NCBI GenBank assembly: GCA_965205165.1
Contig: OZ242037.1
Span: 2,294,001 to 2,358,000, forward strand
From: CBDESM01 sp965205165
Lineage (GTDB): Bacteria; Chloroflexota; Dehalococcoidia; Bin125
Direction: 5' to 3'
DNA: 64,000 nucleotides
Below are positions 59,498 through 64,000 of this stretch, in pieces. Under the pieces are notes generated by a model. That model was given only the letters and a program-made list of their open reading frames with translations. It made no database searches and was not told the origin of the DNA. The translations under genes and the position numbers were made by a program. The number at the start of each line of letters is the position of its first letter. The first letter of the stretch is position 1.

Positions 59498-59501
59498 TGG
59501 A

Positions 59502-60179
59502 TCAAGCCCCCGCCGCCGCAAGCACGGGCTTCAGCTCGAGCGCCGTGCGGTGGATGCGCCCCGCCGGCTCGTCCGCGCCCAGCGCTTCGAGGACATGCTC
59601 GGGACGCCCGGCCCCGCGCTCGTCGTTGCGCAGCCGCATGCGCAGGCGCGCTTCCCCGCCGTCCGCGCCGGCGAGTTCGATCTCGCGGATCAGCCGGCGC
59701 AGGTCGAACTCGCGCACTTTGCCGCCGCGCTCCTGCCGCCAAGGCAGCTCGTCGAGCGCGAGCAGGCGCTCGATCGCGTCCTCCCACTCGGCGGCGCTCC
59801 GGCGCGACGGCGCATCGATCTCGTAGCGGGCGGCGCGGACGAGCGATTGCAGCGACGGATGCCGCAGCGGGAGCTCGGCGATCTCCGAGATCGAGCCGCC
59901 CTGCGGCAGCTGCGGCCGGAGCGCATCCATCGCCGCCCGCGGGCCGACCCGCTCGTCGAGGCGGATGTCGAGCAGTTCGCATTCGGAAGAGACGCCGACG
60001 GGCAGGGGCGCGGCGAGCGCGATCTTCGGGCGCGGCGAGAAGCCCTGCGAGTGGCTCAGCGGCAGCCGCGCCCGCTTGCAGGCGCGCTCCCAGGCGCGCA
60101 TCAGATCGAGGTGCGAGATGTAGCGCAGCGGCCCGTCGGCGCCGAACGTGATCTGCAGGCGTTGGACGGTTTCGGGCAT
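59502..60179 (-). CDS. DUF2344 / radical-SAM-linked protein
   Basis: This 225-residue protein opens VQRLQITFGADGPLRYISHLDLMRAWERACKRARLPLSHSQGFSPRPKI, the signature of the TIGR03936/DUF2344 family. In most genomes this domain is fused to or directly follows a radical SAM protein (TIGR03960 type). No radical SAM gene is seen next to it or elsewhere in this window. Function is unknown; a link to RNA modification is often suggested. It lies 7 bases after meaB. Confidence 0.9.
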   Translation of the reverse strand: MPETVQRLQITFGADGPLRYISHLDLMRAWERACKRARLPLSHSQGFSPRPKIALAAPLPVGVSSECELLDIRLDERVGPRAAMDALRPQLPQGGSISEIAELPLRHPSLQSLVRAARYEIDAPSRRSAAEWEDAIERLLALDELPWRQERGGKVREFDLRRLIREIELAGADGGEARLRMRLRNDERGAGRPEHVLEALGADEPAGRIHRTALELKPVLAAAGA

Positions 60180-60186
60180 CGGGCGC

Positions 60187-61125
60187 TCAGGCGGAGCCGA
60201 CCCAGGCGGCGGCGGCGGCGTGCGGATCGAGGCGGCGGCTGGCGACGTCGTCGGCCAGCTCCGCGAGGCGCTCCTCGCCCATTTCGGCGCGGAGGCGGCG
60301 CAGCACCTCGGCATGCGCGAGCTGGGCGACCTGCTGCCGCGCCCGCTCGGCCTCGCGGGATTGCAGCTCGCCCGACTCGGCGAGGTGATCATGGTGCGCG
60401 TCGCAGGCGTCGACCAGCGCTTCGACGCCCTCGCCGTCGGTCGCGATCAGGCGCAGCACCGGCGGCTCCCAGCCCCGCTGCGGCGCGAGCGAGAGCAGCG
60501 TCTTCAGCGCCTTGACCATCCGGTCCGCGCCGGGCAGGTCCGACTTGTTCACCGCCAGCACGTCGGCGATCTCCATGATCCCCGCCTTCAGCGTCTGCAC
60601 CTCGTCCCCCATGTTCGGCGTGTTCACCAGGATCGTCGTCTGCGCCGTGCCCGCGATGTCGACCTCGTCCTGCCCCGCGCCGACCGTCTCGATCAGCACC
60701 GCGTCGAACCCGGCCGCGTCGAGCACGTGGATCACGTCCTGGCAGGCGGCCGAGAGCCCGCCCAGCGCGCCGCGGCTGGCCAGCGAGCGGATGAACACCC
60801 CCGGGTCGGAATACAGCTCCGTCATCCGCACCCGATCTCCCAAGATCGCCCCCTGCGTGTAGGGGCTGGATGGATCGACGGCGACGATTCCGACGCTGCG
60901 CCCGCGCCCGCGCAGCTCCTTGGCGACGGCGTTGGTGACGGTCGACTTGCCGGCGCCGGGCGAGCCGGTGATCCCGATCGTGCGCGCCCGCCCCGTGCGC
61001 GGGTACAGCTCGGCGAGCAGCCCCCGCCCGCGCGCGTCGCCGTTCTCGACCCAGGTCAGCGCGCGCGCCAGCGCCCGGCGATCGCCGCCGATCAGCCGCT
61101 CCGCGATCCCCCCGGCGGCGCTCAC
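60187..61125 (-). CDS. meaB: Methylmalonyl-CoA mutase-associated GTPase MeaB (ArgK family)
   Basis: This 312-residue G3E-type GTPase protects and reloads adenosylcobalamin on the mutase. Motifs are the P-loop GITGSPGAGKSTVTNAV (about 50-66), VDPSSPYTQGAILGDRVRM, the switch region IETVGAGQDEVDIAG and the base-specificity motif NKSD. It starts at GTG 61125 with a 4-base overlap with the B12-binding subunit, so the two are made together. The catalytic mutase subunit is not in the window. Confidence 0.95.
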   Translation of the reverse strand: MSAAGGIAERLIGGDRRALARALTWVENGDARGRGLLAELYPRTGRARTIGITGSPGAGKSTVTNAVAKELRGRGRSVGIVAVDPSSPYTQGAILGDRVRMTELYSDPGVFIRSLASRGALGGLSAACQDVIHVLDAAGFDAVLIETVGAGQDEVDIAGTAQTTILVNTPNMGDEVQTLKAGIMEIADVLAVNKSDLPGADRMVKALKTLLSLAPQRGWEPPVLRLIATDGEGVEALVDACDAHHDHLAESGELQSREAERARQQVAQLAHAEVLRRLRAEMGEERLAELADDVASRRLDPHAAAAAWVGSA

Positions 61126-61556
61126 GAGCGGTCGAGTTGCGGAACGTGCTCGCGGACGTACTCCGCGATGTCGCCGGTGTGCGAGCCGGGCCCGAACACG
61201 GCGCGGATGCCCGCCTCCCGCAGCGGCTCCACGTCCTCGTCCGGGATGATCCCGCCGCCCAGGAACAGCGTGTTCTCCGGCGTCATCCCCCGCTCGCGGC
61301 AGGCGTCGACGACCCGCGGGAAGAGTTCGAGGTGCGCGCCCGACAGCACCGAGAGCGCCACCACCTGCACGTCCTCCTGCAGCGCCGCCTCCGCGATCAT
61401 GTCGGGAGTCTGCCGGATCCCCGTGTAGATCACTTCCATCCCCGCGTCGCGCAGCGACCGCGCCACGATCTTCGCGCCGCGATCATGCCCGTCCAGTCCC
61501 GGCTTGGCCACCAGCACGCGGATCTTCACAGCGGCGGGTGCTTCTGCTTCCGGCAT
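61122..61556 (-). CDS. Methylmalonyl-CoA mutase C-terminal / B12-binding subunit
   Basis: This 144-residue protein is the free cobalamin-binding domain of a two-subunit acyl-CoA mutase. The motif KPGLDGHDRGAKIVARSLRDAG carries the His that binds cobalt from below, and LSVLSGAHLELFP and LGGGIIPDEDVEPL complete the site. It should pair with a separate substrate-binding subunit in propionate or branched acyl-CoA metabolism. The partner is not next to it on either side. Confidence 0.95.
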   Translation of the reverse strand: MPEAEAPAAVKIRVLVAKPGLDGHDRGAKIVARSLRDAGMEVIYTGIRQTPDMIAEAALQEDVQVVALSVLSGAHLELFPRVVDACRERGMTPENTLFLGGGIIPDEDVEPLREAGIRAVFGPGSHTGDIAEYVREHVPQLDRS

Positions 61557-61628
61557 GATCCAGCCTCCAATGTCGCCCTGCCGTCCGCAGGGCAGCGTAC
61601 TCGCCCGCGCCCGTGGAACGCGATCCCG

Positions 61629-63383
61629 TCAACCACCCAGCCAGAGTTCCGCGCCCGGCGCCACCGCGAAATCCGCCGAGCCCGGAATGCCGCGCCCGAC
61701 GGCACCGACTGCGTACCCCTGCCACGCGGATCCCTCCTGCAGCCACAGCGACCGAACGCCTTCCTCCGCAAGCGCCGCCAGCAGTTCCGACGCCGTCGTG
61801 GAGAACCCCGCGCGCCACGCCGCGAACTGATCCGCGCCAGTGCCGCTCAGCCCGGCTCGGAGATCCTCCGCCGACGGCAGTCTCGTCTCGCCCATGATCG
61901 AATCGAAATCGCCGTACGCCCGGTACTGCCTTCCCCCGCCGGTGCCGGACAGCTCCAGCCGGAAAACCTCGTTTCCCGCCGCATCCGCCTCGACCAGCAC
62001 GATCGGCCTTCTCGCCAAAGCCACCGAGAACCCGAAGTTGACCAAGGTGTTGCCGTTGCGCAGCCGATACGCGCTGCCGATGTACAGCGAAAACACATCG
62101 GGATCCGGGCGGTATTCCCAGACCTTCACCGCCGTCCGCGAGTGCTCGTCCAGGCGCAACTCCAACGCCCGCGAGTAATGGCCGCCCTCGGCCGGAGGCC
62201 GGCCCAGCCCGTTGTCGAACAGCAGGATGTTGCCGTTCGGCAGCTGCGATGCCGTGTGCTGGCTCCAAAAGCGGTCGGCGGGATTCGGAAACTCGTAGTC
62301 GCTTTCCGGGCCGCCGAGCTGCCATTCGATGGCTTGGAAGTCCGGCGCGATCGAGATGATCTGGCTGCGGGCGGCCAGCGAAAGAACGATGTTGCCGGGC
62401 GCGCCGACCTGCACCGAGTTCGCGTGCGTCCAGCGGTAGCCGTCGCCTGCCCAAGCCAGCCGCTCCCATGTGATCCGTTGATCGGGCGATGCAGCGTCCC
62501 AGAAATCCGCTGCTTCCCAAACCCGCTCCGACGTCCCGCTCGCGGCGTCCCAAATGACCAGCGCGTCGGCTGTGACGAGCGTCTCGGCATCTCCCCCGTT
62601 CGCCGTATCGTCGATCACCAGGTCGCGATCGTCCAACACCAGTACCCGTTCGCCGTCGAGCAGCGCGAAGTCGTGGTGCAGCAGCGCGCCCAGCTCGGCC
62701 GCGGGGATCTCCCGCACCAGCTCGCCCAGCGGCGTGATCTCGCGCAGGCAGCACTGCCAACCGACTTCATAGATGAGGTTGCCGTTCGCCCTGCGTTTGA
62801 CCGCGCCGATCCGCGCCGATTCCAGGGGCAGGCGGTGGTACCAGACGATCCGCCCTCGACTGTCCCGGAACAGCAAGTAACTGAAGTTGCTGTCCCCTGT
62901 CTCCGTGATGATCTCCAAGTCGCTCAAGATCAGCGGCTGCGTGCTCCGCCCGCTCACGCGCGACGCCAGACCCGCCAGCATGTCGGGCAGCGGCCCGGTC
63001 GTGAACTCTCCTGCGCCGGATGATGGGAAGAAGATATCTCCGCCGCCTTCGGCTTCTACGCCGATCCGGTAGTCATACGTAGTCGAGGTGCGCAGCCGCG
63101 CGATGGGAATCTCATGCTCGACCGCCGCGTCCGTCAGCGCCGAGCGGAAGCGCCCTGCTTCGCTGTTGCCGTACTCGATCTGCACCCGGGCGGCGCTGCT
63201 CAGCCGCACCTCAATCAACGCGATCAACGAGTTCGACTCGTGGATTGACGCCGAATGGCCGAGCACCTCAACCGGCTCCGCCGCTGCCGCAGTGCTCGAG
63301 CTTGCCGACACCGCGAGCGCGGCGCAGATCATGAGCGAGAGGACGAGCAAGCCGCTCCCGGCCCTCATCATCCGACGCAGCAC
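61629..63383 (-). CDS. Secreted arylsulfotransferase (ASST)-like protein
   Basis: This protein of about 584 residues has a signal peptide (MRAGSGLLVLSLMICAALAV then Ala-rich cleavage region), an Ig/Fn3-like domain (about 45-130) and an ASST-type beta-propeller (about 140-510). Candidate active-site His residues lie in LLHHDFALLDGERVLVLDD, RWTHANSVQ and SQHTASQLPNGNILLFDNG. The last 70 residues form a separate C-terminal module (AAWRAGFSTTASELLAALAE and IPGSADFAVAPGAELWLG). GTG 63383 has a GGAGGGG ribosome binding site; ATG 63371 is an alternative. It is a tandem paralogue of the gene upstream. The donor and acceptor are unknown. Confidence 0.82.
   Translation of the reverse strand: MLRRMMRAGSGLLVLSLMICAALAVSASSSTAAAAEPVEVLGHSASIHESNSLIALIEVRLSSAARVQIEYGNSEAGRFRSALTDAAVEHEIPIARLRTSTTYDYRIGVEAEGGGDIFFPSSGAGEFTTGPLPDMLAGLASRVSGRSTQPLILSDLEIITETGDSNFSYLLFRDSRGRIVWYHRLPLESARIGAVKRRANGNLIYEVGWQCCLREITPLGELVREIPAAELGALLHHDFALLDGERVLVLDDRDLVIDDTANGGDAETLVTADALVIWDAASGTSERVWEAADFWDAASPDQRITWERLAWAGDGYRWTHANSVQVGAPGNIVLSLAARSQIISIAPDFQAIEWQLGGPESDYEFPNPADRFWSQHTASQLPNGNILLFDNGLGRPPAEGGHYSRALELRLDEHSRTAVKVWEYRPDPDVFSLYIGSAYRLRNGNTLVNFGFSVALARRPIVLVEADAAGNEVFRLELSGTGGGRQYRAYGDFDSIMGETRLPSAEDLRAGLSGTGADQFAAWRAGFSTTASELLAALAEEGVRSLWLQEGSAWQGYAVGAVGRGIPGSADFAVAPGAELWLGG
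61739..61850. repeat. 112-bp identical direct repeat, copy 1
   Basis: This stretch in the C-terminal module of the first ASST-like gene is identical, base for base, to 63559-63670, while flanking sequence of the two genes differs at many positions. It starts at GCAGCCACAGCGACC and ends at GTGCCGCTCAG. Confidence 0.9.
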
Positions 63384-63448
63384 GGTGCCGCCCCTCCCGG
63401 ATCGCTTCCGCCGCGTCCGCGCATTGTCACGTGCGCCATCGCGGCGGC

Positions 63449-64000
63449 TCAACTGCCCAACCAAACAGCGTCGCCCGGCATCAGCTTGAAATCCGCCGAG
63501 CCCGGGATGCTGCGACCATCCGCACCGATTGCGTACCTCTGCCACGCTGATCCTGTCCGCAGCCACAGCGACCGAACGCCTTCCTCCGCAAGCGCCGCCA
63601 GCAGTTCCGACGCCGTCGTGGAGAACCCCGCGCGCCACGCCGCGAACTGATCCGCGCCAGTGCCGCTCAGACCGGCCCGGAGCTCCTCGGCCGACGGCAA
63701 TCGCGTCTCGCCCATGATCGAATCGATGTCGCCATATGCGCGGTACCGCTGCGGCGGAGCCGCGGCCGACAGATCGAGCCGGAACACCTCCTCGCCCGCG
63801 GCGTCCGCCTCGACCAGCACGATCGTCGTGTCGTCGGCGTCGGCCGCTTCGCCCCATAATGCTGGCGGAATGGGAAAATTCACCAACGTGTTGCCGTTCC
63901 GCAGCCTGTAGGCGCTCCCGAACTGCGGCGCGTAGAAATCAGGCTCCAGCCGGTATTCCCAGACCTTCACCGCGGTCCGCTCGCGTTCGTCCAGCTGCAG
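63449..64000 (-). CDS. ASST-like protein, C-terminal part (cut by window edge)
   Basis: This frame enters from the right edge (residues RERTAVKVWEYRLEPDFYAPQ) and ends at 63449. It matches the last 185 residues of the downstream ASST-like gene nearly throughout: SAYRLRNGNTLVNF, IVLVEADAAGEEVFRLDLS, YRAYGDIDSIMGETRLPSAE and the same C-terminal module ending PGDAVWLGS. The two genes are direct tandem copies 65 bases apart. Confidence 0.85.
   Translation of the reverse strand: MQLDERERTAVKVWEYRLEPDFYAPQFGSAYRLRNGNTLVNFPIPPALWGEAADADDTTIVLVEADAAGEEVFRLDLSAAAPPQRYRAYGDIDSIMGETRLPSAEELRAGLSGTGADQFAAWRAGFSTTASELLAALAEEGVRSLWLRTGSAWQRYAIGADGRSIPGSADFKLMPGDAVWLGS
63559..63670. repeat. 112-bp identical direct repeat, copy 2
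   Basis: Second copy of the repeat at 61739-61850, in the same place of the tandem ASST-like gene, 1820 bases away and in the same orientation. Confidence 0.9.

Overview
This is 64 kb of a very GC-rich bacterial chromosome, packed almost wholly with housekeeping genes. No gene-free gap exceeds 300 bases, and I see no insertion sequence, prophage or CRISPR array. Many starts are GTG or TTG and 1-8 base start/stop overlaps are common. The gene set (Tat export, MreBCD/PBP2/RodA rod-shape machinery, membrane pyrophosphatase, MeaB with a B12-binding mutase subunit, short RNase HI, single-chain class II glycyl-tRNA synthetase) and the general look of the 16S sequence suggest a rod-shaped member of Chloroflexota, possibly near Dehalococcoidia or SAR202. 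That placement is a guess from pattern, not a search result.

Layout. 1-4257 (minus) is an operon running yceD, rpmF, fabD, a nusB-acpP in-frame fusion, tatA, tatC, udg. 4362-11300 (plus) holds a zinc-ribbon coiled-coil protein, a serine-recombinase-like protein without catalytic residues, RNase HI, RNase P RNA, murE, a class III aminotransferase, a structured leader with a tiny ORF, and birA. 11321-20224 (minus) holds a small catabolic-looking group (P1 peptidase, nitrilase, SDR, unknown zinc-finger protein), mutM, a membrane protein, a DUF899 protein and polA. uvrA and a ferredoxin follow on plus. 23792-25530 (minus) is an AAA ATPase plus a DUF4276/TOPRIM-like gene, the most accessory-looking locus. 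glyS, a small YtxH-like protein, hppA, fmdB, yraN and rnhB come next, then a tandem parS-like palindrome. ftsH and rplU-rpmA-rpmE (plus) meet hisHAFI (minus). ligA, mreBCD, mrdA, rodA and a VOC protein are on plus. 45140-54819 (minus) holds three multi-S1-domain genes, including the rpsA-like gene, around a clpC that carries a C-terminal J-like domain. The rRNA operon at 54980-57404 (minus) is 16S, tRNA-Ile, tRNA-Ala, 5S, with no 23S gene. tilS, a DivIC/FtsB-like gene, a histidine phosphatase, a DUF2344 gene, meaB, a mutase B12 subunit and two tandem arylsulfotransferase-like genes finish the window.

Most notable: the nusB-acpP fusion with an internal acpP start, the ClpC J-like fusion lacking HPD, the degenerate recombinase fixed between housekeeping genes, the rRNA operon without 23S, the S1-repeat cluster with one frameshifted member, the AAA/DUF4276 pair, the tandem parS-like site, and a recurring TACGCT/TACCCT -10 promoter motif.
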